A DNA stretch of 64,000 bases from Paraburkholderia sp. Tr-20389 (GTDB lineage: Bacteria > Pseudomonadota > Gammaproteobacteria > Burkholderiales > Burkholderiaceae). The translations under genes were made by a program, and so were the position numbers. Shown here piece after piece: positions 54,099 to 64,000 of this stretch (its first letter is position 1; every line of letters begins with the position of its first letter). The stretch spans positions 927,316 through 991,315 of the forward strand of contig NZ_JAAGPD010000001.1 of assembly GCF_017104565.1 (NCBI RefSeq), read 5' to 3'. The notes under the pieces are model-generated. The model was not told where the DNA came from. It did not search any database and saw nothing but the letters and a program-made list of their open reading frames with translations.

Positions 54099-55415
54099 AT
54101 GTTCAGCTACAAAAACACGCTCGCCGTCACCGACCCGGAACTGCAGCACGCGATTGCGGCGGAAACGCAGCGCCAGCAGGATCACATCGAGCTGATCGCA
54201 TCGGAAAACTATACGTCGCCCGCCGTGCTCGAAGCGCAGGGATCGCAGCTCACGAACAAATACGCGGAAGGCTATCCGGGCAAGCGTTACTACGGCGGAT
54301 GCGAACACGTCGACGTCGTCGAGCAGTTGGCGATCGATCGCGCGAAGCAGCTCTTCAACGCCGATCACGCGAACGTGCAGCCGCATTCGGGATCGCAGGC
54401 GAATCAGGCCGTCTATCTGTCCGCGCTCAAGCCGGGCGACACGATTCTCGGCATGTCGCTCGCACATGGCGGCCACCTCACGCATGGTGCGTCGGTGAAC
54501 GTGAGCGGCAAGCTGTTCAACGCGGTGTCGTACGGCCTCGATCCCGAGACGGAAGAAATCGACTACGACGCAGCCCAGCGGCTCGCGGAGGAACATCGGC
54601 CGCGCATGATCGTCGCGGGCGCGTCCGCGTATTCGCTCGTGATCGACTGGCAGCGTTTTCGCGCGATCGCCGACAGCGTCGGCGCAACGTTGCTCGTCGA
54701 TATGGCGCACTACGCCGGTCTCGTCGCGGCCGGTCTCTACCCGAGCCCGGTCGGGATCGCCGATTACGTGACCACCACCACGCACAAGACGCTGCGCGGT
54801 CCGCGCGGCGGTCTGATCCTCTCGCGCGCCGACACCGCGAAGGCGATCGATTCGACGATCTTCCCCGGCATCCAGGGCGGCCCGTTGATGCATGTGATCG
54901 CGGGCAAGGCGGCCGCGTTGCGCGAAGCGATGACGGACGAATTCCGCCAGTACCAGCAACAGGTGCTCGTCAACGCACGCACCATCGCGCAGACACTCCA
55001 GCAGCGCGGCTTGCGGATCGTGTCGGGGCGCACCGATTCGCATGTGTTTCTCGTCGACCTGCGCGCGAAGAACGTGACGGGCAAGGAAGCGGAAGCCGCG
55101 CTCGGCCGCGCGTTCATCACGGTCAACAAGAACGCGATTCCGAACGATCCGCAAAAGCCCTTCGTGACGAGCGGCGTGCGCATCGGTTCGCCCGCCATCA
55201 CGACGCGCGGCCTGCGCGAAGCCGAAGCGGAACAGCTCGCGCATCTGATCGCCGACGTGCTCGACGCGCCCGGCAACGATCTGGTGATCCGCCGCACCGC
55301 CGACGCCGTGCTCGCGCTCACCGCGAAGTTCCCCGTGTATCGCGACGCGCCCGACGCACTGCGCCAGGACGCAACGCGCGACGACCGTGCAGCCGCCGGC
55401 CGCAGCGCGCATTGA
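54099..55415 (+). CDS. glyA: Serine hydroxymethyltransferase (serine-cycle copy)
   Basis: This 438-aa PLP enzyme joins methylene-H4F and glycine to give serine, the entry step of the serine cycle. [58 protein letters not shown] and [17 protein letters not shown] (with the PLP lysine) are all intact. ATG 54099 follows AGAGAGG. The tail is about 20 residues longer than in the housekeeping enzyme ([16 protein letters not shown]). First gene of the operon ending at 63845, so probably a C1-dedicated paralogue. Confidence 0.93.
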   Translation: MFSYKNTLAVTDPELQHAIAAETQRQQDHIELIASENYTSPAVLEAQGSQLTNKYAEGYPGKRYYGGCEHVDVVEQLAIDRAKQLFNADHANVQPHSGSQANQAVYLSALKPGDTILGMSLAHGGHLTHGASVNVSGKLFNAVSYGLDPETEEIDYDAAQRLAEEHRPRMIVAGASAYSLVIDWQRFRAIADSVGATLLVDMAHYAGLVAAGLYPSPVGIADYVTTTTHKTLRGPRGGLILSRADTAKAIDSTIFPGIQGGPLMHVIAGKAAALREAMTDEFRQYQQQVLVNARTIAQTLQQRGLRIVSGRTDSHVFLVDLRAKNVTGKEAEAALGRAFITVNKNAIPNDPQKPFVTSGVRIGSPAITTRGLREAEAEQLAHLIADVLDAPGNDLVIRRTADAVLALTAKFPVYRDAPDALRQDATRDDRAAAGRSAH

Positions 55416-55462
55416 CAACCCTTCGAGCGACTTCTCAAGCCCATCAATCAAGGAGACAAACC

Positions 55463-56728
55463 ATGTCGAACACTTCAGGCTCGCGCATCGCCGGACGCAA
55501 CATCCTCGCCGTCCCCGGCCCGACGAACGTTCCCGACGCCGTGCTGCGCGCGATGGTCGTATCGATGGAAGACCACCGCTCGACGAAATTCCCCGAACTC
55601 GCGCATGGCCTGCTGTCCGACCTGAAGAAGATCTATCGGACGGCGGAAGGCCAGCCGTTCATCTTCCCGTCGTCGGGCACGGGCGCATGGGAAGCGGCGC
55701 TCACCAATACGCTGTCGCCCGGCGACCGCGTGCTGGTGCCGCGTTTCGGCCAGTTCAGCCATCTGTGGGCGGACATGGCGCAGCGATTCGGCTTCGACGT
55801 GGAGATTCTCGACGTCGATTGGGGCGAAGGCGTGCCCGTCGAACGGATCGCGGAGATTCTCAAGGCGGACCGGCAGCACACCATCAAGGGCATTCTCGCG
55901 TGTCACAACGAAACGGCGACGGGCGTGACGAGCGATATCGGCGCACTGCGCCGCGCGATGGACGACGCAGGTCACCCGGCCTTGCTGTTCGTCGACGGCG
56001 TGAGTTCGATCGGCTGCATCGACTTCCGCATGGACGAATGGGGCGTCGATCTCGCGGTGACGGGCTCGCAGAAAGGCCTGATGTTGCCGGCAGGTCTCGG
56101 CATCCTGTGCGTGAGCCAGAAGGCGCTGAAGGCCATCAGTCATGCGAAATCGCGCCGCTGCTACTTCGATCTCGCCGACATGGTGCGCACCAACGCCACC
56201 GGCTACTTCCCGTACACGCCCGCGCTGTCGCTGCTCTACGGGCTGCGCGCCGCGCTCGACCTGCTGTTCGAGGAAGGGCTCGATAACGTCTTCGCGCGGC
56301 ATCACTATCTCGCCTCGGGCGTGCGCGCCGCCGTCACGGAAGGCTGGGGGCTGGAGCTGTGCGCGAAGGGACCCAGGTGGCATTCGGATACGGTCTCCGC
56401 GATCGTCGTGCCGGAAGGCATCAACGGCGCGCAGGTGATCGACACCGCGTATCGCCGCTACAACCTCGCGCTCGGCGCAGGGCTGTCGAAGGTCGCGGGC
56501 AAGGTGTTCCGCATCGGCCATCTCGGCGACCTGAATGAACTGATGCTGATGAGCGCGATCGCGGGTGCGGAAATGGCGATGCTCGACACCGGCATCGACG
56601 TGCGTCCGGGCAGCGGCGTCGGCGCGGCAGGCCAGTACTGGCGCACGCACACGCCGGGCGCTCAGGCGGTCCACGCGAGCGCGCAAACGGCGGCTCAACC
56701 CGCCCCGCGCCGCGTCGCCGCTGCCTGA
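55463..56728 (+). CDS. sgaA: Serine-glyoxylate aminotransferase
   Basis: This 421-aa class V aminotransferase converts serine and glyoxylate to hydroxypyruvate and glycine. NILAVPGPTNVPDAVLRAM, FIFPSSGTGAWEAALTN, LLFVDGVSSIGCIDFRMDEWGVD and VTGSQKGLMLPAGLG (PLP lysine) mark the family. ATG 55463 follows AAGGAGA. The Ala/Gln-rich C-terminal tail (about 20 residues) is unusual but short. It lies 47 bp after glyA. Confidence 0.93.
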   Translation: MSNTSGSRIAGRNILAVPGPTNVPDAVLRAMVVSMEDHRSTKFPELAHGLLSDLKKIYRTAEGQPFIFPSSGTGAWEAALTNTLSPGDRVLVPRFGQFSHLWADMAQRFGFDVEILDVDWGEGVPVERIAEILKADRQHTIKGILACHNETATGVTSDIGALRRAMDDAGHPALLFVDGVSSIGCIDFRMDEWGVDLAVTGSQKGLMLPAGLGILCVSQKALKAISHAKSRRCYFDLADMVRTNATGYFPYTPALSLLYGLRAALDLLFEEGLDNVFARHHYLASGVRAAVTEGWGLELCAKGPRWHSDTVSAIVVPEGINGAQVIDTAYRRYNLALGAGLSKVAGKVFRIGHLGDLNELMLMSAIAGAEMAMLDTGIDVRPGSGVGAAGQYWRTHTPGAQAVHASAQTAAQPAPRRVAAA

Positions 56729-56820
56729 TTCGCTTCCTGAGTGCAGCTACCCGAGTGCGCGTCCGATGCAGCCGCATCGGACCGTGCGCTTCCCGCTCAT
56801 CTCACGGCACCCACGACACC

Positions 56821-57777
56821 ATGCAACATGAAATCGTCTTTCTCGACCGTTCGACGCTGAATGCCGATGTGCGGCGCCCCGCGTTCGATCACCACTGGGT
56901 CCAGTATGCGTCGACCTCCGTGCATGAGGTCGAGCAGCGGCTCGACGGCGCCACCATCGCGATCACGAACAAGGTGCCGCTGCGGGCCAATGTGCTCGAC
57001 CGGCACCCGTCGATCAAAATGATCGCCGTGGCGGCGACGGGCTACGACTGCGTCGATACCGCGTACTGCCGCGAGCGCGGAATCGCCGTCGCCAACATTC
57101 GCGGCTACGCGACGCACACGGTGCCCGAGCATACGTTCGCGCTGATGCTCGCGTTGCGGCGCAACCTGTTCGCCTATCGCAACGACGTGCAGCGCGGACG
57201 CTGGCAACAGGCGCGGCAGTTCTGCTTCTTCGATCACCCGATCAGCGATCTGCATGGCGCGACGCTCGGCATCATCGGCGGCGGCGCGCTCGGCCAGGGC
57301 ACGGCGCAGATCGCGCGCGGCTTCGGCATGCGCGTGATCTTCGCGGCGCACGACTCGCAGCGCACGCGGTTGCCCGGCGCCGAATACGTGCCGCTCGAAA
57401 CCCTGCTGCGCACCTCCGACGTGATCTCGCTGCATGCGCCGCTCACGCCCGCGACACGCAACCTGATCGGTCTCGACCAGTTGCGCATGATGAAGCCCAG
57501 TTGCCTGCTGATCAACACGGCACGCGGCGGGCTCGTGTGCGAAGCCTCGCTGGCGACGGCGCTGAAGGAAGGCGTGATCGCCGGCGCGGGCTTCGACGTG
57601 CTGAGCCAGGAGCCGCCCGTCGCGGGCAATCCGCTGCTCGAACTCGATCTGCCCAACTTCATCCTGACCCCTCACGTCGCGTGGGCGTCCGACGACGCCA
57701 TGCAGTCGCTCGCCGACCAGTTGATCGAGAACATCGAGGCCTTCGCACGCGGCGAGCCTCGCAATCTCGTGATCTGA
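56821..57777 (+). CDS. hprA: Hydroxypyruvate reductase (D-2-hydroxyacid dehydrogenase)
   Basis: This 318-aa NAD-dependent enzyme reduces hydroxypyruvate to D-glycerate. The Rossmann motif is [17 protein letters not shown]. The catalytic residues appear in order: Arg in [12 protein letters not shown], Glu in [12 protein letters not shown] and His in LTPHVAWAS. Length and C-terminus agree with methylotroph HprA. ATG 56821 lies 92 bp after sgaA; the ribosome site is weak. Confidence 0.9.
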   Translation: MQHEIVFLDRSTLNADVRRPAFDHHWVQYASTSVHEVEQRLDGATIAITNKVPLRANVLDRHPSIKMIAVAATGYDCVDTAYCRERGIAVANIRGYATHTVPEHTFALMLALRRNLFAYRNDVQRGRWQQARQFCFFDHPISDLHGATLGIIGGGALGQGTAQIARGFGMRVIFAAHDSQRTRLPGAEYVPLETLLRTSDVISLHAPLTPATRNLIGLDQLRMMKPSCLLINTARGGLVCEASLATALKEGVIAGAGFDVLSQEPPVAGNPLLELDLPNFILTPHVAWASDDAMQSLADQLIENIEAFARGEPRNLVI

Positions 57778-57826
57778 CGGTCAAGGAATTACGCGAAAAC
57801 CTACGCAATACCAAGGAGACATCGAT

Positions 57827-59014
57827 ATGGACATTCACGAGTATCAGGCCAAAGATCTGCTGGCCGGCTTCGGCGTGCCGATCCAGCGCGGCGCGGTGGC
57901 CTACACGCCGGATCAGGCGGTGTACTGCGCAACCGAACTCGGCGGCTGGCACTGGGCCGTCAAGGCGCAGATCCATTCGGGCGCGCGCGGCAAGGCAGGC
58001 GGCATCAAGCTGTGCGAGACCTATCACGACGTGCACGAAGCGGCGACCTCGCTGTTCGGCAAGCAACTCGTGACGACGCAGACGGGACCGGAAGGCAAGG
58101 TCGTCGAGCGTGTGTACGTGGAAGTCGCGGAGAAGTTCGATCGTGAAATCTACCTCGGCATCGTGCTCGACCGGAAAGCGGAACGCGTGCGCGTGATCGC
58201 GTCCTCGCAGGGCGGCATGGATATCGAGGAAATCGTCCACACGAACCCGGAAGCCGTGCTTCAGGCCGTGGTCGAACCCGCCGTCGGTTTGCAGCCCTTC
58301 CAGGCGCGCGAAATCGCCTTCGGTCTCGGCCTGAGCATCAAGCAGGTGAGCCGCGCCGTCTCCACGATCATGGGCGCGTACCGCGCGTTCCGCGATCTCG
58401 ATGCGACGATGGTGGAGATCAACCCGCTCGTCGTGACGACGGACGACCGCGTGATCGCGCTCGACGCCAAGATCTCGTTCGACGACAACGGCCTGTTCCG
58501 CCACCCACACGTATCGGAAATGCGCGACGCCGCGCAGGAAGATCCGCGCGAAGCGGAAGCCGCGCAGTTCGGCCTGAACTACGTCGGGCTCGACGGCGAT
58601 ATCGGCTGCATCATCAACGGCGCCGGCCTCGCGATGGCCACCATGGACACCATCAAATACGCGGGAGGCGAGCCCGCCAACTTTCTCGACGTCGGCGGCG
58701 GCGCTTCGCCCGAACGCGTGGCGGCCGCGTTCCGCCTCGTGTTGTCGGACCAGAACGTGTCGGCCGTGCTCGTCAACATCTTCGCCGGCATCAACCGCTG
58801 CGACTGGGTTGCGGAGGGCGTCGTGCAGGCCGCGCGCGGGCTGAGAGTGCCGCTCGTCGTGCGGCTGGCGGGCACGAATGTCGAGGAGGGACGACGCATC
58901 ATCAACGAAAGCGGCCTGCCCATCATCGCGGCGGAATCGCTGCTGGAAGCGGCACAAAAGGCCGTCGAGGCGTCCAAGGCGCACCGCGCGCGCCTCGCCG
59001 GCAACCACCGATAA
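57827..59014 (+). CDS. mtkA: Malate-CoA ligase (malate thiokinase) beta subunit
   Basis: This 395-aa subunit resembles succinyl-CoA synthetase beta. [19 protein letters not shown] opens the ATP-grasp domain, [19 protein letters not shown] follows, and [26 protein letters not shown] gives Mg2+ ligands. [21 protein letters not shown] and [15 protein letters not shown] lie in the CoA-ligase part. In the serine cycle it activates malate to malyl-CoA; the neighbours ppc and mcl favour this over succinate. ATG 57827 follows AAGGAGA. Confidence 0.9.
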   Translation: MDIHEYQAKDLLAGFGVPIQRGAVAYTPDQAVYCATELGGWHWAVKAQIHSGARGKAGGIKLCETYHDVHEAATSLFGKQLVTTQTGPEGKVVERVYVEVAEKFDREIYLGIVLDRKAERVRVIASSQGGMDIEEIVHTNPEAVLQAVVEPAVGLQPFQAREIAFGLGLSIKQVSRAVSTIMGAYRAFRDLDATMVEINPLVVTTDDRVIALDAKISFDDNGLFRHPHVSEMRDAAQEDPREAEAAQFGLNYVGLDGDIGCIINGAGLAMATMDTIKYAGGEPANFLDVGGGASPERVAAAFRLVLSDQNVSAVLVNIFAGINRCDWVAEGVVQAARGLRVPLVVRLAGTNVEEGRRIINESGLPIIAAESLLEAAQKAVEASKAHRARLAGNHR

Positions 59015-59025
59015 GGAGAACGGAC

Positions 59026-59931
59026 ATGAGCATCCTGATCGACGAAACCACCCGCGTCATCGTGCAGGGCTTCACGGGCGACAAGGCCTCGTTCCACGCG
59101 AAAGAGATGATTGCCTACGGCACCAACGTGGTGGGCGGCGTGACGCCCGGCAAGGGCGGCAAGCATCACCTCGAACGTCCCGTCTTCGACACCGTGAAAG
59201 ACGCCGTGCGCGAAACGGGCGCGACCGCGAGCCTCGTGTTCGTGCCGCCGCCCTACTGCGCCGACGCCATCATGGAAGCCGCCGACGCCGGTCTGAAACT
59301 CGTCTGCGTGATCACCGACGGCATTCCGGCTCAGGACATGATGCGCGTGAAGCGCTATCTGCTGCGCTATCCGAAGGAAGCGCGCACGATGGTGGTCGGC
59401 CCGAACTGCGCGGGCATCATCAGCGCCGGACGCGCGATGCTCGGCATCATGCCGGGCCATATCTACCGGCGCGGCAATATCGGCATCGTGTCGCGCTCGG
59501 GCACGCTCGGCTACGAAGCCGCCGCGCAACTCAACGCGCTCGGTCTCGGCGTGACGACGAGCGTGGGCATCGGCGGCGATCCCATCAACGGCAGTTCGTT
59601 CCTCGATCATCTGAAGCTGTTCGAGCAGGACCCCGAAACCGAAGCCGTGGTGATGATCGGCGAGATCGGCGGCCCGCAGGAGGCCGAAGCCGCGAAGTGG
59701 GTCAGCGAGCATATGACGAAGCCCGTGGTCGGCTATGTGGCCGGTCTCACTGCGCCGAAAGGACGGCGCATGGGGCATGCGGGCGCAATCATCTCGGCGG
59801 CGGGCGACAGTGCGGCCGAGAAAGCGCAGATCATGCAGTCCTATGGCCTCTCGGTTGCGCCCAGCGCATCCGAGCTGGGTTCCACCGTTGCCTCAGTGCT
59901 CGAAAGCAATGTCGCGCGCCGCGTTGCCTGA
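59026..59931 (+). CDS. mtkB: Malate-CoA ligase alpha subunit
   Basis: This 301-aa alpha subunit carries [22 protein letters not shown] in its CoA-binding domain, [20 protein letters not shown] and the phospho-histidine loop [12 protein letters not shown]. It forms malyl-CoA with MtkA. ATG 59026 follows AAGGAGA, 11 bp after mtkA. Its last 23 bases overlap the start of ppc. Confidence 0.9.
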   Translation: MSILIDETTRVIVQGFTGDKASFHAKEMIAYGTNVVGGVTPGKGGKHHLERPVFDTVKDAVRETGATASLVFVPPPYCADAIMEAADAGLKLVCVITDGIPAQDMMRVKRYLLRYPKEARTMVVGPNCAGIISAGRAMLGIMPGHIYRRGNIGIVSRSGTLGYEAAAQLNALGLGVTTSVGIGGDPINGSSFLDHLKLFEQDPETEAVVMIGEIGGPQEAEAAKWVSEHMTKPVVGYVAGLTAPKGRRMGHAGAIISAAGDSAAEKAQIMQSYGLSVAPSASELGSTVASVLESNVARRVA

Positions 59932-62821
59932 CTGGGGCTACGGCATCGACACACAGCCCGACTCGCCGCGCGTCGAGGCTGTGCGCCCCCTCCATGCGGG
60001 CAGGCACGCCGCCGTCGACGGGCTGCACAAGCTCGCCGCCGCGTCGGCGTCACTGCCCGCGCTCAGTGCGGACGAATACGAACACGCTGTGATCGATCTG
60101 CTGTCGGAACTGCTGCGCGATATCGCGCGTGCCCGTCAGCCGGAAGTGGAACGCACGCTGCGCGGCGAGTCCGCGCACGAATCGATGAGCGAGCTGATGC
60201 GCGAGCGGATGGACGACCGCACCGCGCGCGTCGTGCTGCGGCGCATGCTGCAGGCGCAGGGCATGTGGTTCCAGTTGCTCAGCATCGCCGAACAGAGCAC
60301 TGCGATGCGCCGTCGCCGTGAGATCGAACTCGAAGGCGGCTATGACAGGCTGCCCGATTCGTTCGCGCGCGTGATTGCCGAAGTCGCGGAAGCGGGCGTC
60401 CCCGCCAGCGAAGTGCGCGACGTGCTGGGCCATATGAAAGTGCGGCCCGTGCTGACGGCTCATCCGACGGAAGCGAAGCGCGTCACCGTGCTCGAAATCC
60501 ACCGGCGCATCTACCGGCGTCTGATGGAACTCGAATCGCCGCGCTGGACGCCGCGCGAACGCTACACGCTCGTGCTCGCGCTGAGAAACGACATCGAGCT
60601 GTTGTGGATGAGCGGCGAACTGCGGCTCGAAAAGCCCACGGTCGCACAAGAGGTGGCGTGGGGTCTGCACTTCTTCGGCGAGACGCTGTTCGAAGCCGTG
60701 CCGCTGCTGTTCGACAAACTGGAGAGCGCGCTCGAACGGCACTATCCGGGCGAGCGCTTCGACATGCCGCGCTTTTTCCAGTTCGGCTCTTGGATAGGCG
60801 GCGATCGCGACGGCAATCCGTTCGTCGACGACAGCGTCACGCGCGCGACGCTGCATGAGAATAGACTCGCGTGCCTGAAGCGTTATCGCCTGCGTCTCGT
60901 CGAACTGGCGCAGACGCTGAGCATCACGTCCGAGGCGCTGCCCTTGCCCGACAGTTTCCACGAAGCACTGGCGCGCGTGCTGATGGCGAGCGGCGAACCC
61001 GCGTCGGTCGCGTCGCGCAATCCGGGCGAACTGTTCCGTCAATATCTGACGTGCGTCCTGCGCCGGCTCGACGCATCGCTTGCCAACGCAAGCCGCCCCG
61101 CCGACGGCGTGCCCGTTCAAGGCGGCTACACCAGCGCGGACGAACTGGCCGCCGACCTGCTGGTGATCGAACAGACGCTGCTCGCGACGGAAAGCGGCCA
61201 GCTCGCGCGCATGTTGATCCGCCCGTTGCGGCACGAAGTGGAGACGTTCCGCTTCAGCACCGTGCAACTCGATCTGCGTCAGAACACGACCGTCATCGAG
61301 CAGGCGCTGCAGAGCTTGTGGCGCGCGACCTGCGGCACGTCGGGCGAGCCGCCCGCGAGCGATTCGCCCGAATGGAAGGCGTGGCTGCTGAGCGAACTGG
61401 CCCAGCCTTCCGACAGCGAAGCCGAACGCGAGCGACGTTTCCAGTCGCTGCCGCCCGAAGAGGCCCAGACGCTGCAGATTTTCCGCACGGTTCGGGAGAT
61501 GCGTCAGCAGGTGGATCGCAACGCATTCGGCGCGTTCATTCTCAGCATGACGCATCGCGCGAGCGACGTGCTCGGCGTCTATCTGCTCGCGAAGGAAGCC
61601 GGTCTCTTTTCCGACGCGGCGGGCACCGAAAGCTGCACACTGCCCGTCGTGCCGCTGCTCGAAACCATCGACGACCTGCGCCGCGCGCCAGAAATCCTGC
61701 GCGAACTGCTGGCCGTGCCGATGGTCCGCCGCAGTATCCGTGCGCAAGGCGGCGTGCAGGAAATCATGATCGGCTATTCCGATTCGAACAAGGACGGCGG
61801 ATTCTTCGCGAGCAACTGGGAGCTGTCGAAGGCGCAGACGAAAATCAGGCGGCTCGGCGACGAACTGGGCGTCGCGATGGCGTTCTTCCACGGACGCGGC
61901 GGCTCCGTGAGCCGGGGTGGCATCGCTGCCGGCCGCGCGATCGCCGCGTTGCCCGCCGGCTCCGTCGACGGACGTTTCCGCGTGACCGAACAGGGCGAAG
62001 TGGTGTCGTTCAAATACGCGAATCGCGGCACGGCGCAGTATCACGTCGAGTTGCTGGCGTCGAGCGTGCTCGAACATACGCTGAAGTCCGAACGCGAAGA
62101 CGCGTTGTTGCCCAAGGGCGAATTCGACGAGGCGATGGAAGCGTTGTCGGGCGCGTCGCGGGCCGCGTACGCGAAGTTCATCGAGCAGCCGGGCATGTTG
62201 GCTTATTTCCAGGCGGCGAGCCCGCTCGAAGAACTGTCGATGCTCAACATGGGCTCGCGCCCTGCCCGCCGTTTCGGCGCGAAGAGTCTGCAGGATCTGC
62301 GCGCGATTCCCTGGGTGTTCGCATGGGCGCAGAACCGTCACGCGTTGACGGGCTGGTACGGAGTAGGCAGCGCGATCGACGGCTTTCTCTCCGTGCGGCA
62401 GGAACGCGGACTCGATCTGCTGCGGCGCATGTTCAACGAATCGCGGCTCTTCAGGCTCGTGATCGACGAAGTCGAGAAGACGCTCGCGCAGGTCAACCTG
62501 GAGATCGCACGCGAATACGCGAGCCTCGTTCCCGATGAGCAGATCCGCGACACGATCTTTACGCAGGTCGAAACCGAATACCGGCTGACCGTGAAGATGG
62601 TGCAGGCCGTCACGGGTTCGTCGGGGCCCGGTACGCGCTTTCCGAAGTTCAGTGCCCGTCTGGAGCGCAGGCTGCCCGCCATCGATCTGATCAGCCGGCA
62701 GCAGATCGAATTGCTTCGCCTTTACCGTTCGGCGCAGACGGAACGGCAGCGGCGCGCGTATCAGGTGCCGCTGCTGCTGTCCATCAACTGCATTGCATCG
62801 GGCTTCGGCGCGACGGGCTGA
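59909..62821 (+). CDS. ppc: Phosphoenolpyruvate carboxylase (serine-cycle type)
   Basis: This roughly 970-aa enzyme makes oxaloacetate from PEP and bicarbonate, supplying malate for MtkAB. VLTAHPTEAKRVTVLEIHR has the catalytic His; GSWIGGDRDGNPFVDDSVT, IGYSDSNKDGGFFASNW and FFHGRGGSVSRGG are the active-site loops. The C-terminus ends INCIASGFGATG. ATG 59909 lies inside mtkB; no strong ribosome site is visible, so coupling is likely, and a TTG at 59924 is an alternative. The protein has a longer N-terminal arm than E. coli Ppc. Confidence 0.92.
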   Translation: MSRAALPDWGYGIDTQPDSPRVEAVRPLHAGRHAAVDGLHKLAAASASLPALSADEYEHAVIDLLSELLRDIARARQPEVERTLRGESAHESMSELMRERMDDRTARVVLRRMLQAQGMWFQLLSIAEQSTAMRRRREIELEGGYDRLPDSFARVIAEVAEAGVPASEVRDVLGHMKVRPVLTAHPTEAKRVTVLEIHRRIYRRLMELESPRWTPRERYTLVLALRNDIELLWMSGELRLEKPTVAQEVAWGLHFFGETLFEAVPLLFDKLESALERHYPGERFDMPRFFQFGSWIGGDRDGNPFVDDSVTRATLHENRLACLKRYRLRLVELAQTLSITSEALPLPDSFHEALARVLMASGEPASVASRNPGELFRQYLTCVLRRLDASLANASRPADGVPVQGGYTSADELAADLLVIEQTLLATESGQLARMLIRPLRHEVETFRFSTVQLDLRQNTTVIEQALQSLWRATCGTSGEPPASDSPEWKAWLLSELAQPSDSEAERERRFQSLPPEEAQTLQIFRTVREMRQQVDRNAFGAFILSMTHRASDVLGVYLLAKEAGLFSDAAGTESCTLPVVPLLETIDDLRRAPEILRELLAVPMVRRSIRAQGGVQEIMIGYSDSNKDGGFFASNWELSKAQTKIRRLGDELGVAMAFFHGRGGSVSRGGIAAGRAIAALPAGSVDGRFRVTEQGEVVSFKYANRGTAQYHVELLASSVLEHTLKSEREDALLPKGEFDEAMEALSGASRAAYAKFIEQPGMLAYFQAASPLEELSMLNMGSRPARRFGAKSLQDLRAIPWVFAWAQNRHALTGWYGVGSAIDGFLSVRQERGLDLLRRMFNESRLFRLVIDEVEKTLAQVNLEIAREYASLVPDEQIRDTIFTQVETEYRLTVKMVQAVTGSSGPGTRFPKFSARLERRLPAIDLISRQQIELLRLYRSAQTERQRRAYQVPLLLSINCIASGFGATG

Positions 62822-62867
62822 GCGCCCAGCGCCGAAACCTTCAAAGATTGCCTACAGGAGAACGCAT

Positions 62868-63845
62868 ATGAGCTTTACTGTCATCGAGCAGGCCAAGGCA
62901 CGGCTGCATCGTTCCGAGCTGGCCGTCCCCGGCTCGAATACCGCGATGTTCGAGAAGGCCGCGCGCTCGGCTGCCGACATCATCTTTCTCGACTGCGAAG
63001 ACGCCGTCGCGCCGGACGACAAAGAACAGGCGCGCAAGAACATCGTCGAAGGGCTCAACGAGATCGACTGGGGCACCAAGACGATGATGGTCCGCATCAA
63101 CGGTCTCGATACGCATTACATGTATCGCGACGTCGTCGATATCGTCGAAGCGTGCCCGCGTCTCGACATGATCCTGATTCCGAAGGTCGGCGTGGCCGCC
63201 GACGTGTATGCCGTCGACATGCTCGTCACGCAGATCGAGGCCGCTCGCCGGCGCACGAAGAAGATCGGCTTCGAAGTGCTGATCGAAACCGCGCTCGGCA
63301 TGGCGAACGTCGAGAGTATCGCGCAATCGAGCCGCCGCCTGGAGGCGATGTCGTTCGGCGTCGCGGACTACGCGGCATCGACGCGCGCACGCACGACGGT
63401 GATCGGCGGCGTGAATCGCGACTACGGTGTGCTCACGGACAAGAACGAGCGCGGCGAGCGCGACTACTTCTGGGGCGACCAATGGCACGCCGCGCAAACG
63501 CGGATGATGGTGGCATGCCGCGCGTACGGGCTGCGTCCCATCGACGGCCCGTTCGGCGACTTCAGCGATCCCGACGGCTACGATGCGGCCGCGCGCCGCG
63601 CCGCCGTGTTGGGTTATGAAGGCAAGTGGGCGATCCATCCGTCGCAGATCGAACTCGCCAATCGCGTGTTCACGCCCGCCGAGGCCGAAGTCACCAAGGC
63701 GCGCCGCATCATGGACGCGATGGCGCAAGCCGCGAAGGAAGGCAAAGGCGCGGTTTCGCTGGATGGGCGACTGATCGATGCTGCGAGTATCCGTATGGCT
63801 GAAGCGCTGCTCGCGACGGCGGATGCGATCGGGAATAACAGGTAG
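62868..63845 (+). CDS. mcl: Malyl-CoA lyase
   Basis: This 325-aa CitE-like lyase cleaves malyl-CoA to acetyl-CoA and glyoxylate. ARLHRSELAVPGSNTAMFEKA, IIFLDCEDAVAPDDKEQAR (metal-binding acids), MILIPKVGVAADVYAVD, EVLIETALGMANVESIAQ and MSFGVADYAASTRAR are intact, and GYEGKWAIHPSQIELANRVF is the C-terminal signature. ATG 62868 follows CAGGAG. It is the last gene of the serine-cycle operon, followed by a terminator. Confidence 0.93.
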   Translation: MSFTVIEQAKARLHRSELAVPGSNTAMFEKAARSAADIIFLDCEDAVAPDDKEQARKNIVEGLNEIDWGTKTMMVRINGLDTHYMYRDVVDIVEACPRLDMILIPKVGVAADVYAVDMLVTQIEAARRRTKKIGFEVLIETALGMANVESIAQSSRRLEAMSFGVADYAASTRARTTVIGGVNRDYGVLTDKNERGERDYFWGDQWHAAQTRMMVACRAYGLRPIDGPFGDFSDPDGYDAAARRAAVLGYEGKWAIHPSQIELANRVFTPAEAEVTKARRIMDAMAQAAKEGKGAVSLDGRLIDAASIRMAEALLATADAIGNNR

Positions 63846-63939
63846 TGGGAATGCGAAGGGCGGCCCGCGGGCCTAATGCCGTTCAGTTAAGGTCTCTTTT
63901 GAGGACTCGAACGGTATAACGAAACGGTCTGGACTTGAC

Positions 63940-63971
63940 GGCCCGAGCGCAAGAGCGCCCGGGCCGTTTTT
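63940..63971 (+). terminator. Rho-independent terminator of the serine-cycle operon
   Basis: GGCCCG (63940-63945) and GCGC (63947-63950) pair with GCGC (63955-63958) and CGGGCC (63960-63965) around AAGA, with one A-C mismatch. A run of five Ts follows at 63967-63971. It lies 95 bp after the mcl stop. Confidence 0.85.
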
Positions 63972-64000
63972 CGTTGATAAGTTGCTTGAGCCGCTCACGC

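Overview
The window reads as part of a large replicon of a high-G+C betaproteobacterium, most likely Burkholderiaceae (Paraburkholderia-like). The evidence is a typical Burkholderia trimeric porin, dense codon use ending in G or C, and the local gene repertoire. Apart from a hipBA toxin-antitoxin module cut by the left edge, nearly everything serves growth on methylated amines and other one-carbon compounds. I see no tRNA, rRNA, CRISPR array or insertion sequence. Every identification comes from reading motifs and recalled families; no database search was run.

Region 1 (1-4878): hipA (partial) and hipB on the minus strand, with a candidate autoregulatory operator. Next comes a tight plus-strand cluster of small unknown membrane proteins around an APC-family permease, including a 46-codon gene.

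Region 2 (4879-30992), methylated-amine catabolism: a first GcvT-like protein, an APC permease and a ferritin-like protein; a PAS/degenerate-GGDEF protein; a NarX-like histidine kinase; and a porin. A minus-strand dimethylamine monooxygenase operon follows (PDR/VanB reductase, DUF3445 haem N-demethylase, second APC permease, small DmmA-like subunit). A divergent plus-strand trimethylamine dehydrogenase operon holds a second GcvT-like protein, TMADH, a membrane Fe-S ETF:quinone oxidoreductase-like protein, a leucine-rich-repeat-variant protein and EtfBA. A NarL-type response regulator and a sigma54 activator close the region. Four exact 16-bp TAC-N10-GTA dyads (NarL-like 7-2-7 geometry) and one near match lie about 100-150 bp upstream of five genes or operons here. 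They suggest one regulon run by the NarX/NarL-type pair.

Region 3 (31024-34980): phosphoglycolate phosphatase, phosphoribulokinase and a divergent fructose-1,6-bisphosphatase-like protein, opposite a CbbR-type LysR gene. No RuBisCO is in the window.

Region 4 (35173-52900): tetrahydromethanopterin-linked formaldehyde oxidation together with cofactor synthesis: beta-RFAP synthase, mtdB, mch, fhcBADC, methanofuran-type genes (mfnB, mfnE, mfnF, mfnD-like), a dihydromethanopterin reductase-like flavoprotein, ATP-grasp ligases and a CitG-like protein. The formaldehyde-activating enzyme gene fae is not present.

Region 5 (52908-63971): a QscR/CbbR-like LysR gene divergent from a serine-cycle operon (glyA, sga, hprA, mtkA, mtkB, ppc, mcl) that ends in a good rho-independent terminator.

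Together the genes describe TMA -> DMA -> methylamine, with a formaldehyde-level carbon released at each step. The GcvT-like proteins may load that carbon onto tetrahydrofolate for the serine cycle, while the H4MPT path oxidises formaldehyde to formate for energy. Electrons from TMADH pass through a dedicated ETF to the quinone pool. Methylamine oxidation, fae, ftfL/fchA/mtdA, and the remaining serine-cycle enzymes (glycerate kinase, enolase, malate dehydrogenase) must lie outside the window.
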